Shown: in pieces, positions 16,851-26,999 of the stretch
Position numbering within the stretch: position 1 is the stretch's first letter
Layout: each line of letters opens with the position of its first letter
Source: Crenobacter cavernae
Lineage (GTDB): Bacteria > Pseudomonadota > Gammaproteobacteria > Burkholderiales > Chromobacteriaceae
Length of the DNA stretch: 64,000 bases
Assembly: GCF_003355495.1 (NCBI RefSeq)
Contig: NZ_CP031337.1
Location: 1,927,001 to 1,991,000 of the forward strand
Direction of reading: 5' to 3'
Notes under the pieces: generated by a model
What the model was told of the DNA's origin: nothing
The model's database searches: none
Seen by the model: only the letters and a program-made list of their open reading frames with translations
Translations under genes and position numbers: made by a program

Positions 16851-16904
16851 TATCTGCGCTAGCTAGCGCAGAAGGGTTCCTGTCTGCGCCGCTCCGCCGC
16901 GCGG

Positions 16905-18689
16905 CTAACGTTCGGCCGCCAGGGTCAGGCTGTTGTCCTCGGCCGAGCAGACGCGGTTCTTGCCCGCCAGCTTGGCCTGGTACATCGCCTGGTCGGCACG
17001 CTCGATCACGTCGCAGTCGCGTTCGCCCAGGTGCCAGCGGGCGACGCCGGCGCTGAAGGTGATCACCAGCCGGTCGCTATTGGCGAGGAAGAAGGTGCGC
17101 GTCAGCTCGCGCTGCAGCCGCTGCAGCATCTGGATCGCCTCGTCGACCGGCGTGTCGGGCAGCAGGATGACGAACTCCTCGCCGCCGTAGCGCGCGACGA
17201 CGTCGGTCGGGCGCGCGTTGTGGCGGATCACGTCGACCAGGTATTTCAGCGCGTCATCGCCGGCGAGGTGGCCGTAGCGGTCGTTCAGCTGCTTGAAATT
17301 GTCGACGTCGATCAGCGCGAGGCACAAGGGCTGGCTGGTGCGCTCGGCGCGGCTGATCTCGCGCTCGAAGTGCTCGATCAGGCCGCGGCGGTTGTACGCG
17401 CCGGTCAGCTGGTCCTCGCGCACCTTGGCGCTGGTCGCCTCGAGTGCGGTCTCGAGTTCCTTGATGCGCACCTCGGCCGATGACACCTGCTCGCGCGCCG
17501 ACAAGAGTTCGTCGCGTGACTGGTGGAGGTTGAGCTGCATCGCCGACGTGTCCTCGAGCAGCGCGCCGATGATCGCGCCCAGGTCGTCGACGTTGCGCGT
17601 GGCCTTCAGCTGTTCGCTGTGGCGGCTGATCTTGGCCTGGAATTCGCCGGTGCTGTCGCTCATCGTCGCCAGGCGTGCGAGGAAGCGGTCGAGCAAGGCG
17701 CGCAAGGAGCTGGCGGCCTCGTCCAGCGGGCTTTTCAGCACCCCCTGTTTGCGGATCACCTCCTTGAGCGAGGTCTCGAGCTGGTAGATCTGCTGCATCG
17801 ACAGCGGCTCTTGCGCGAGCACCGCCTGCAGGCTGTCGATCTGGCCGACGAGGAAGTTGTCCGAGCGGTTCAGTTCGGCGATGTTGTCGAGCACCAGCTT
17901 GAGCAGGTTCGACAGGCCGTGCACCAGCCTATCTTCCTGGACCGCGTTCAGCTCCATCTTGATCATGAAGGCGCGTAAGCGGGGCACGAAGCGGTCGAGC
18001 GCCGTCTCGTCGACGACGCCCGAGAGCTCCTCACCCAGGGTGGCGAGCTGTTCGATCAGTTTGGGGTGGCCGGTCAGCTGCGGTTCGATGCCTTGCTTGA
18101 GGACGAAGCCGAGCGTCTTCTTCCATTGCTGCCAGCCGTGGTTCTCGGCCACCGGCGGCGCGGCCTTCTCGGGTACCGGCGCGGGTTCGCCGCCGCCGCG
18201 CTGCGCCGGCGGCACCGTCCAGTTCAGCAGCAGATTGTGCAGCGTGCGGTTCAGTTCATCCGGCTGATTGCCGAAGTTGACCAGCACGCGATCGAGTGCC
18301 GCCTGCTTATGGTGTTGCGGCAGGTCGCTCTGCCGCAGATCCCATTGGCGCACCAGTTCGTGGATCAGCTGACCCCACGGGCGCGACAGCGCCTTGTCGT
18401 GCTGGCTCTGGCGCACGTAGTCGATCACCAGCTGCGGCACCTGCTCCCAGCGGGCGTCTTCCATCGCCTGCTTCAGGCGGGCAAGCAGCGGCCGGGCGCC
18501 CGGCTGCTGGCCGTTCAGCGTCTCGAGCGCGTGCAGCATCTGCCGGCCGAGCTTGCTCTCGCGCTCGATCGGCGTATGGGTGAGCTCGTGGTAGATCCGC
18601 TCGAAGTTTTCCGGGGTGGGAAGGAGTTTGCGCGCGGTCAGCTGTTTCAGCGTTTCCCGCGCGGCATCGATAGGGTTGTTGGTCGTCAT
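16905..18689 (-). CDS. Diguanylate cyclase (GGDEF) with long helical N-terminus
   Basis: A 594-aa protein predicted to make cyclic di-GMP. The C-terminal GGDEF domain has the active-site motif RYGGEEFVILLP and an intact inhibitory I-site, RPTD, five residues before it, so product inhibition is likely. The N-terminal 400 residues are helical with coiled-coil stretches, show no transmembrane segments or recognised sensor, and begin TTNNPIDAARETLKQLTARK, a pattern shared by a family of soluble cyclases. The ATG at 18689 follows CAGGG; a TTG 39 bp upstream has no ribosome binding site. Target process is unknown; a chemotaxis cluster lies 8 kb away. Confidence 0.9.
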   Translation of the reverse strand: MTTNNPIDAARETLKQLTARKLLPTPENFERIYHELTHTPIERESKLGRQMLHALETLNGQQPGARPLLARLKQAMEDARWEQVPQLVIDYVRQSQHDKALSRPWGQLIHELVRQWDLRQSDLPQHHKQAALDRVLVNFGNQPDELNRTLHNLLLNWTVPPAQRGGGEPAPVPEKAAPPVAENHGWQQWKKTLGFVLKQGIEPQLTGHPKLIEQLATLGEELSGVVDETALDRFVPRLRAFMIKMELNAVQEDRLVHGLSNLLKLVLDNIAELNRSDNFLVGQIDSLQAVLAQEPLSMQQIYQLETSLKEVIRKQGVLKSPLDEAASSLRALLDRFLARLATMSDSTGEFQAKISRHSEQLKATRNVDDLGAIIGALLEDTSAMQLNLHQSRDELLSAREQVSSAEVRIKELETALEATSAKVREDQLTGAYNRRGLIEHFEREISRAERTSQPLCLALIDVDNFKQLNDRYGHLAGDDALKYLVDVIRHNARPTDVVARYGGEEFVILLPDTPVDEAIQMLQRLQRELTRTFFLANSDRLVITFSAGVARWHLGERDCDVIERADQAMYQAKLAGKNRVCSAEDNSLTLAAER

Positions 18690-18800
18690 CGCCCTGACTC
18701 GGTCGCCTATATTGCTTGTTATTTTCAATGCTTATCGTCGGGAAAGCGGGGTCCGGTCAAGGGGACGGTCGCCCGGGCGGCTTAGGCCGCGAGCCGCGCG

Positions 18801-19091
18801 TCAGCGGGGAGGGTGGCTTGCCGGATCCAGCAACTGGAAAAATACCTCACCCTGCCGGATCATGCCAAGCTCGTTGCGGGCGCGTTCCTCGATGGCGTCG
18901 GTGCCCATCTTCAGGTCGCGCACCTCGGCGGTCAACGCCAGGTTGCGGGCGAGCAGCGTTTCGTTGCTCGCCCGCTGTGCCACGAGTTGCTTGTCGAGTT
19001 GCCAGACCCTGAGCCAGCTGCCCTTGCCGAACCATTGCGGCCATTGCAGGGACAGCAGCAGCGCTGCGAGGATCAGGGTCAGCCAGCGCAT
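18801..19091 (-). CDS. ftsB: Cell division protein FtsB
   Basis: FtsB (96 aa) is a bitopic divisome protein forming a complex with FtsL and FtsQ. It has one N-terminal membrane span (about residues 3-19), a periplasmic coiled coil (QLDKQLVAQRASNETLLARN) and the conserved ARNELGMIRQGEVFFQ end. It lies 4 bp after eno, the usual arrangement in beta- and gammaproteobacteria. Length is normal. Confidence 0.95.
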   Translation of the reverse strand: MRWLTLILAALLLSLQWPQWFGKGSWLRVWQLDKQLVAQRASNETLLARNLALTAEVRDLKMGTDAIEERARNELGMIRQGEVFFQLLDPASHPPR

Positions 19092-19095
19092 CGAC

Positions 19096-20379
<1,284 letters not shown>

Positions 20380-20415
20380 TCGTTTCCCCTTCCTTTAAGG
20401 TTTGGACCTCCCGCC

Positions 20416-20453
20416 GCCCCAGGCTTGGCCGGGCTCGGCCAACGTGCTGGGGC
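20416..20453. promoter_or_regulatory. Hairpin in the kdsA-eno gap, built around the repeated word
   Basis: GCCCCAG (20416-20422) pairs with CTGGGGC (20447-20453), and inside lie an imperfect TTGGCC and a full CTCGGCCAAC copy (20434-20443). There is no T run, so it is more likely an mRNA-stabilising or attenuating structure between kdsA and eno than a full terminator. Confidence 0.4.
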
Positions 20454-20461
20454 GCCGGGTC

Positions 20462-21316
20462 TTACAGTGCGCCGTGCTCGGGGAGCGGGCCGGATTTCAC
20501 CAGCGCGTCGATCTCCTTGAGCGTGGCGAGCAAAGACTTGAGTTGGCCGAGCGGCCAGGCGTTCGGGCCGTCGGACAGCGCCTCGCGCGGATTCGGGTGC
20601 GTCTCCATGAAGATGCCGGCGATCCCGGCGGCGACCGCCGCGCGCGCCAGCACCGGAACGAACTCGCGCTGACCGCCGGACGCGGTGCCCTGCCCGCCGG
20701 GCAGCTGGACCGAATGGGTGGCATCGTACACCACCGGGCAGCCGGTTTCGCGCATGATGGCGAGCGAACGCATGTCCGACACCAGATTGTTGTAGCCGAA
20801 CGACGCGCCGCGCTCGCAAGTCATGAAGCGGTCGGCCGACAGGCCGGCTTCGACGGCGGCGTCGCGCGCCTTGTCGATCACGTTCTTCATGTCGCCGGGG
20901 GCCATGAACTGGCCCTTCTTGATGTTCACAGGCAGGCCGCTTTGCGCGACGGCGCGGATGAAGTCGGTCTGGCGCGCGAGGAAGGCCGGCGTCTGCAGCA
21001 CGTCGACGACGCTCGCCACTGCCGGCACTTCGGCCTCGGTGTGCACGTCGGTCAGCACCGGCACGCCGATCTGTTTTTTCACTTCGGCGAGGATTCTGAG
21101 ACCCTCGTCGACGCCCAGGCCGCGGAACGACTTGCCCGACGAGCGGTTGGCCTTGTCGTAGCTCGACTTGTAGATGAAGGGAATGGAGAGCGCCGCGGCG
21201 ATCTCCTTGAGCTGTCCTGCGGTATCGAGCGCCATCTGCTCGCTCTCGATCACGCACGGGCCGGCGATCAGGAACAGCGGCTTGTCGATTCCCACTTCAA
21301 AACCGGTCAGTTGCAT
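20462..21316 (-). CDS. kdsA: 3-deoxy-8-phosphooctulonate (KDO-8-P) synthase
   Basis: KdsA (284 aa) condenses PEP with arabinose 5-phosphate to KDO-8-phosphate for lipopolysaccharide inner core. Conserved segments are FLIAGPCVIESEQMA, SYDKANRSSGKSFRGLG (Lys in PEP/A5P binding), VLTDVHTEAEV and VVYDATHSVQLPGG. Length is usual. It follows pyrG by about 50 bp and precedes eno by about 80 bp, all in one direction. Two copies of the repeated word lie at its 3' end and just after it. Confidence 0.98.
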   Translation of the reverse strand: MQLTGFEVGIDKPLFLIAGPCVIESEQMALDTAGQLKEIAAALSIPFIYKSSYDKANRSSGKSFRGLGVDEGLRILAEVKKQIGVPVLTDVHTEAEVPAVASVVDVLQTPAFLARQTDFIRAVAQSGLPVNIKKGQFMAPGDMKNVIDKARDAAVEAGLSADRFMTCERGASFGYNNLVSDMRSLAIMRETGCPVVYDATHSVQLPGGQGTASGGQREFVPVLARAAVAAGIAGIFMETHPNPREALSDGPNAWPLGQLKSLLATLKEIDALVKSGPLPEHGAL

Positions 21317-21368
21317 ACAGCCTCCTTGAGCGTGCCAAAACGGGCGGAAGATCCGCCCGTTGCTGGTA

Positions 21369-23006
<1,638 letters not shown>

Positions 23007-23162
23007 GGGAATATAAACCTGATGGAATCCGAGATTTTAACTCGAAACCGGTGCGTTTTGCACGGCCTTGGCGCGGCGGCCCGACAGTAGCATGCGTACT
23101 GCATGGCGCCTGGCGCGAAGCCAGTGACGGGTGCATCCCTTTGTTTTCGCAAGCGCGAAGAC

Positions 23163-23192
23163 TTGAGCTGTCGCGAGTTTTCATGGTATAAA
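23163..23192 (+). promoter_or_regulatory. Promoter of rpmB-rpmG
   Basis: TTGAGC (23163-23168) and TATAAA (23187-23192) are spaced by 18 bp and lie about 30 bp before rpmB. The good -10 match and the GTATAAAGC context make this a likely strong sigma70 promoter for ribosomal protein genes. Confidence 0.65.
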
Positions 23193-23224
23193 GCCGCTTT
23201 TACCGGTTTTGGGAGTGATTAACC

Positions 23225-23458
23225 ATGGCGCGAGTTTGCAAAGTTACCGGCAAGCGTCCGGTGACCGGGAACAATGTGTCCCACGCCAACAACAAAACGA
23301 AACGTCGTTTCCTGCCGAACCTGCAATACCGCAAGTTCTGGGTGGAAAGCGAAAACCGCTGGGTCCGTCTGCGTGTCTCGAACGCGGGCCTGCGTACTAT
23401 CGACAAAGTGGGTATCGAAGTAGTCCTGGCCGATCTGCGCGCCCGCGGCGAAATCTGA
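23225..23458 (+). CDS. rpmB: 50S ribosomal protein L28
   Basis: L28 (77 aa) of the large ribosomal subunit. The sequence MARVCKVTGKRPVTGNNVSH and the RRFLPNLQYRKFWVESE segment are typical. It is followed after 27 bp by rpmG, the standard rpmB-rpmG pair. The zinc-binding cysteines of some L28 proteins are absent (only one Cys), so this is the zinc-independent form. Confidence 0.97.
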   Translation: MARVCKVTGKRPVTGNNVSHANNKTKRRFLPNLQYRKFWVESENRWVRLRVSNAGLRTIDKVGIEVVLADLRARGEI

Positions 23459-23485
23459 TCCGGCTAATTTAGAAAGAGCGAGATC

Positions 23486-23641
23486 ATGCGCGACAAGATC
23501 AAACTGGAATCGACTGCCGGTACCGGCCATTTCTACACCACTACCAAGAACAAACGGACTATGCCGGAAAAGATGGAGATCAAGAAGTACGATCCCGTCG
23601 CCCGCAAGCACGTTGCGTACAAAGAAACCAAGCTCAAGTGA
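23486..23641 (+). CDS. rpmG: 50S ribosomal protein L33
   Basis: L33 (51 aa), starting MRDKIKLESTAGTGHFYTT and ending in KHVAYKETKLK. It lacks the CxxC pairs of zinc-binding L33, as expected in proteobacteria. The gene follows rpmB and ends before a terminator. Confidence 0.96.
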   Translation: MRDKIKLESTAGTGHFYTTTKNKRTMPEKMEIKKYDPVARKHVAYKETKLK

Positions 23642-23665
23642 GCGGGTTTCATCGGTAGTAAAAGA

Positions 23666-23697
23666 ACCCTTCGCTGGTGCACGGCGAAGGGTTTTTG
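23666..23697 (+). terminator. rpmBG terminator
   Basis: AACCCTTCGC and GCGAAGGGTT form a stem closed by a short loop and followed by TTTTTG. It lies about 25 bp after rpmG. Confidence 0.85.
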
Positions 23698-23719
23698 CTT
23701 TATGGCGCCCGCCAATAAA

Positions 23720-23757
23720 AGCTCGGCCAACCTGTTTCAGGGTTGGCCGAGCTTTTT
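23720..23757. terminator. Bidirectional terminator made of inverted GTTGGCCGAGC words
   Basis: AAAAGCTCGGCCAACC and GGTTGGCCGAGCTTTTTT face each other around a short loop, with A and T tracts on either side. It separates the convergent rpmG and uracil-DNA glycosylase genes. Both arms are exact copies of the genomic repeat word (23722-23731 and 23742-23751). Confidence 0.9.
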
Positions 23758-23768
23758 TATGGGGTCGA

Positions 23769-24641
23769 TCAGCTTGCGGCCAACTGGATCAGCGTGCGGC
23801 GCGTCAGCGTCAGGTCCTGCCAGGCGCGGGCCTTGTCCGGCTGGTTGCGCAACAGATAAGCGGGGTGGTAGCTGACGATGAGCGGAATGTCGCGGTAGCG
23901 GTGCACGCGACCGCGCAGGCGGCCGATGGTTTCGGTGCTCTCGAGCAGCGTCTGGGCGGCGAAGCGGCCGAGCGCGAGGATCAGGTCGGGCCTGACGTGA
24001 TCGATCTGCGCCAACAGGTAGTTCTGGCACGACGCGATCTCGTCGCCGGCCGGGTTGCGGTTGCCCGGCGGACGGCACTTGAGCACGTTGGTGATGAAGA
24101 CGTCGGATTCGCTATTGAGTGAAATCGACGCGAGCATGTTCTCGAGCAACTGCCCGGCGCGGCCGACGAAGGGCTGGCCCTCTTTGTCCTCGTTCTCGCC
24201 GGGCGCTTCGCCGACGATCATCAGACGTGCGCGCTCTGCGCCGCGGCCGAACACGGTCTGGGTGCGCGTCTCGCACAGCCGGCAGCGCTGGCAGACGGAA
24301 ACCGCCTGCTGCAGTCCGGCCCAGTCCAGCGCGGCGATCTCGACCTTGGCCGAGCCCAGTGTGGTGCGCTCGACGATTTTGAACGGGGTATCCGCTTGTG
24401 CGACGGCCGAGGGGGCAGGGCGCGAATGGCCCTGGACCTTAGACAGCAGCGCTTCGCGAAGCGGCGAGGCGCTGCCGGGTGTCGACGGGAGCGGCGTTCT
24501 GCCCGGCGCGATGGCGGCGGCCGGCCTGTCCGGCGTCGATGCGACTTCGCACGCTTCGTCGTCGCCGGCGAGCTCGACGCCGCGCGGCAACCACAGCGGA
24601 CCCAGTCCCATCGCGTCGGCGAGCAGCGCGCGGCGCATCAT
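23769..24641 (-). CDS. Family 4 (Fe-S) uracil-DNA glycosylase
   Basis: A 290-aa protein whose C-terminal 200 residues form a family 4 UDG, removing uracil from DNA. The 4Fe-4S ligands are the Cys pairs in CQRCRLCETR and later Cys in NVLKCRPPG and ASCQNYL; the active site is GEAPGENED. The N-terminal 90 residues are Pro/Ala-rich and likely disordered. The ATG at 24641 overlaps the rimI stop; the frame continues further upstream through rimI but is not used. It is the last gene of tsaB-rimI-udg and ends at a bidirectional terminator. Confidence 0.92.
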   Translation of the reverse strand: MMRRALLADAMGLGPLWLPRGVELAGDDEACEVASTPDRPAAAIAPGRTPLPSTPGSASPLREALLSKVQGHSRPAPSAVAQADTPFKIVERTTLGSAKVEIAALDWAGLQQAVSVCQRCRLCETRTQTVFGRGAERARLMIVGEAPGENEDKEGQPFVGRAGQLLENMLASISLNSESDVFITNVLKCRPPGNRNPAGDEIASCQNYLLAQIDHVRPDLILALGRFAAQTLLESTETIGRLRGRVHRYRDIPLIVSYHPAYLLRNQPDKARAWQDLTLTRRTLIQLAAS

Positions 24642-25075
24642 AGCGTGCACTCCATCAAAACCGCGTGTTCGCGGCCGGCGTCGCCCGGGTAGTAGTTCTT
24701 GCGCAGCCCGGTTTCGACGAAGCCGAGCGAGCGATACAGCGCGCGCGCCGGTGCGTTGCCCTCGCGTACTTCGAGAAAGAGTCGCCGTGCGCCGGCCGCG
24801 CGGGCATCGGCGAGCACCGACTGCAACAGCCGGCGGCCGAGGCCGCGGCCCTGGTAGAGCCGGGCGACGGCGATATTGAGTAGTTCGGCCTCGTCGATCA
24901 CCAGCATCCATACCGCGACGCCGACCGGCTGGCCGTCGCTCTCGATCACGCTCACGTCGTGGCCGGCGGCGAACGAGTCGCCATATTGGCGCGCGCGCCA
25001 GCCGTGTACGGTCGCCGTCGCTTCGAGCGCGGCGAGCCGTTCGGCTTCGGCGGCGAGGGCGGGGCGCAGCGTCAT
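24638..25075 (-). CDS. rimI: Ribosomal protein S18 N-acetyltransferase RimI
   Basis: A 145-aa GNAT acetyltransferase that acetylates the N-terminal alanine of S18. The acetyl-CoA loop is visible as YQGRGLGRRLLQSVL, followed by LFLEVREGNAPARALYRSLG, typical of RimI. It overlaps tsaB by 4 bp at its start and the UDG gene at its end. The tsaB-rimI pair is widespread in proteobacteria. Confidence 0.93.
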   Translation of the reverse strand: MTLRPALAAEAERLAALEATATVHGWRARQYGDSFAAGHDVSVIESDGQPVGVAVWMLVIDEAELLNIAVARLYQGRGLGRRLLQSVLADARAAGARRLFLEVREGNAPARALYRSLGFVETGLRKNYYPGDAGREHAVLMECTL

Positions 25076-25731
25076 CCGCGGCGCGCCTGCTGCTCGCGCG
25101 CGGTCAGCGCGATCTTGTTACGGATATAGAGCAGTTCGGCCTGGTCGGCCGCGTGCTGCGGGTAACGGCCGGTTGCGGCGAGCGCGAGGTAGGCGGCGGC
25201 ATGCGGCTTGAGGTCGGCGCGCACCTGCTGCAGGCCGAGCCTCGTGCTCAGTTCGTCAGGATAGGCGGCGAATCCGCTGCCGAGGCCGGTCCAGCCGTCA
25301 CCGTCCAGCTCGACGAGCTCGGGCGCGCCGACGGTGATGTCGCTCACGCGCAGGCCGTTCTCGTAGCGTGCGCTGAACACCTGCTGCATGCGCGCGTCGA
25401 GACAGACGAGCCGTTTGTCGCTGCCGTCCTGTGCGGCGACGGCGTCGAGCGTCGGAATGCCGATCAGCGGAAGCTTGGCCGAAAAGGCGAGGCCCTGCGC
25501 GATGCCGCAGGCAATCCTGAGGCCGGTGAACGAGCCGGGGCCCTGGCCGTAGACGATGGCGTCGAGTTGGCCGAGCGTGACGCCGGCTTCGGCGAGCAGG
25601 CGGCCGATTTCGGGCAGCGTGCGTTCGGCGTGCTGCTGGCCGACCGGCTCGTGGAAGACGAGCGTCGCGTCGTCGAGCATAAGGCCGACGGAAAGGTGAT
25701 CGGTCGAGGTGTCGAGGGCCAGGAGTTTCAT
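25072..25731 (-). CDS. tsaB: tRNA threonylcarbamoyladenosine synthesis protein TsaB
   Basis: TsaB (219 aa) is the ASKHA-fold partner of TsaD in making t6A37 in tRNAs that read ANN codons. The start KLLALDTSTDHLSVGL and IVYGQGPGSFTGLRIACGIA are diagnostic. The ATG at 25731 is chosen; four extra codons are open upstream. It is the first gene of the tsaB-rimI-udg unit, with a 4-bp overlap into rimI. Confidence 0.95.
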   Translation of the reverse strand: MKLLALDTSTDHLSVGLMLDDATLVFHEPVGQQHAERTLPEIGRLLAEAGVTLGQLDAIVYGQGPGSFTGLRIACGIAQGLAFSAKLPLIGIPTLDAVAAQDGSDKRLVCLDARMQQVFSARYENGLRVSDITVGAPELVELDGDGWTGLGSGFAAYPDELSTRLGLQQVRADLKPHAAAYLALAATGRYPQHAADQAELLYIRNKIALTAREQQARRG

Positions 25732-25765
25732 GCGGCGGAACAAGCCGGGAGGAACAAACCCCGGA

Positions 25766-26983
25766 TTATAGGCCGAGTTCCTCGACCCAGGCGAGGGCGG
25801 TCAAGTGCGCCTGGTTGATTTCGGCGGCGGACAGGTTGAGCTGGAGGCTGAGTTTTTCGATATTGCGCAGATCGTGACGCTCGCAGGTGACGGCCAGTTC
25901 GAGGTAGGCGCCGTACAGTCCCTGCTTGTGCTCGAGCGCCTGGCGGATCGCTTCGGAGATCTGGACATGTTCGAGCACCTGCATCATCGGCATGTCGAAC
26001 AGCACGTCGAGCAGCGAAAACAGGCCGACGACGAAGAGGTTGTCGCAGGTGTCGTGCGGCTGACCGGCGGCTTGGCCCATCAGCTCCATGAAGCGGCCGC
26101 GCGTGATCGCGGTCTTTTGTGCGGCGGGCGGCGTGTGTTCGCTGCCGGAGGTGACGAGCAGCAGCGTCAGCCAGCGATAGAGTTTCTGATAGCCGAGCAC
26201 CGTCACCGCATGCGAGAACGAGCTGATCGGCGTGTTGAGGCCGGCGGCGGCCGAATTGACGTAGCGCAAGAGCTTGTACGACAGCGCTATGTCGCGCTTG
26301 AGCACCGCTTCGAGCTTGCCAACCGGTTCGGCCTGGCGGATCAGGTTCAAGAGTTCAAGGATGTTGGAGACGGTCGGGTGAATGACCTTGGCCGACAAGG
26401 TTTCCGGGTGGGCGAAGAAGAAGCCCTGGAAGCCGTCCAGCCCCAGGGCGCGGGCGAGCTGGAACTGCTCGTAGGTTTCCACCCGCTCGGCGATGCGCAT
26501 CACCGGGTAGCTCTTCAGGCGGGCGGCGACGCGCTGGAAGGCGGAGGCGTCCAGCTGCGCATCGAGTTTCACGTAGCTGGCTTGTTCGATGAAAGCCAGC
26601 TGCGGGTCTTCGAATTGGAAGTCGTCGAGCGAGAAGCTGAAGCCGAGCGTGCGCAGGTGGCGGATGCGCGACACGAGCTCGTTGCTCGGCGTGGTCTTGT
26701 CCGACAGTTCGAGCACGACACGGCGCGCCGGCAAGAGCTCGATGAACTCGCTCATCAGCATGGTCTCGCCGACGTTGAGGAAGGCGAGCTTGTTGCCGAC
26801 CAGCCACTGGGTGCCCATATTGTTGAGCGTGTTCAGCAGCACCTGCGTGTCCGCCTCGAGTTCGGCGTGGCGCCCCATTTCCAGCGCCTCGCCGTTGGCC
26901 CGAAACAGTAACTCGTAACCGATCAACTGCTGGTTGCGGTTGAGGATGGGCTGGCGGCCGATGAAGGCGCTGGAAGTCGTCAT
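25766..26983 (-). CDS. EAL-HDOD (YuxH-type) signalling protein, degenerate EAL
   Basis: A 405-aa protein with an N-terminal EAL-like domain (about 1-200) and a C-terminal HDOD domain (about 200-400). The EAL domain keeps the fold (GRQPILNRNQQLIGYELLFR, FSLDDFQFEDPQL) but lacks the full catalytic set, so it is probably not an active phosphodiesterase. HDOD domains mediate protein-protein signalling. It lies 16 bp after cheA in the minus-strand chemotaxis operon, suggesting a regulatory link between that pathway and c-di-GMP or other stimuli. Confidence 0.9.
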   Translation of the reverse strand: MTTSSAFIGRQPILNRNQQLIGYELLFRANGEALEMGRHAELEADTQVLLNTLNNMGTQWLVGNKLAFLNVGETMLMSEFIELLPARRVVLELSDKTTPSNELVSRIRHLRTLGFSFSLDDFQFEDPQLAFIEQASYVKLDAQLDASAFQRVAARLKSYPVMRIAERVETYEQFQLARALGLDGFQGFFFAHPETLSAKVIHPTVSNILELLNLIRQAEPVGKLEAVLKRDIALSYKLLRYVNSAAAGLNTPISSFSHAVTVLGYQKLYRWLTLLLVTSGSEHTPPAAQKTAITRGRFMELMGQAAGQPHDTCDNLFVVGLFSLLDVLFDMPMMQVLEHVQISEAIRQALEHKQGLYGAYLELAVTCERHDLRNIEKLSLQLNLSAAEINQAHLTALAWVEELGL

Positions 26984-26999
26984 GCTGTTCGAGTCGGGG

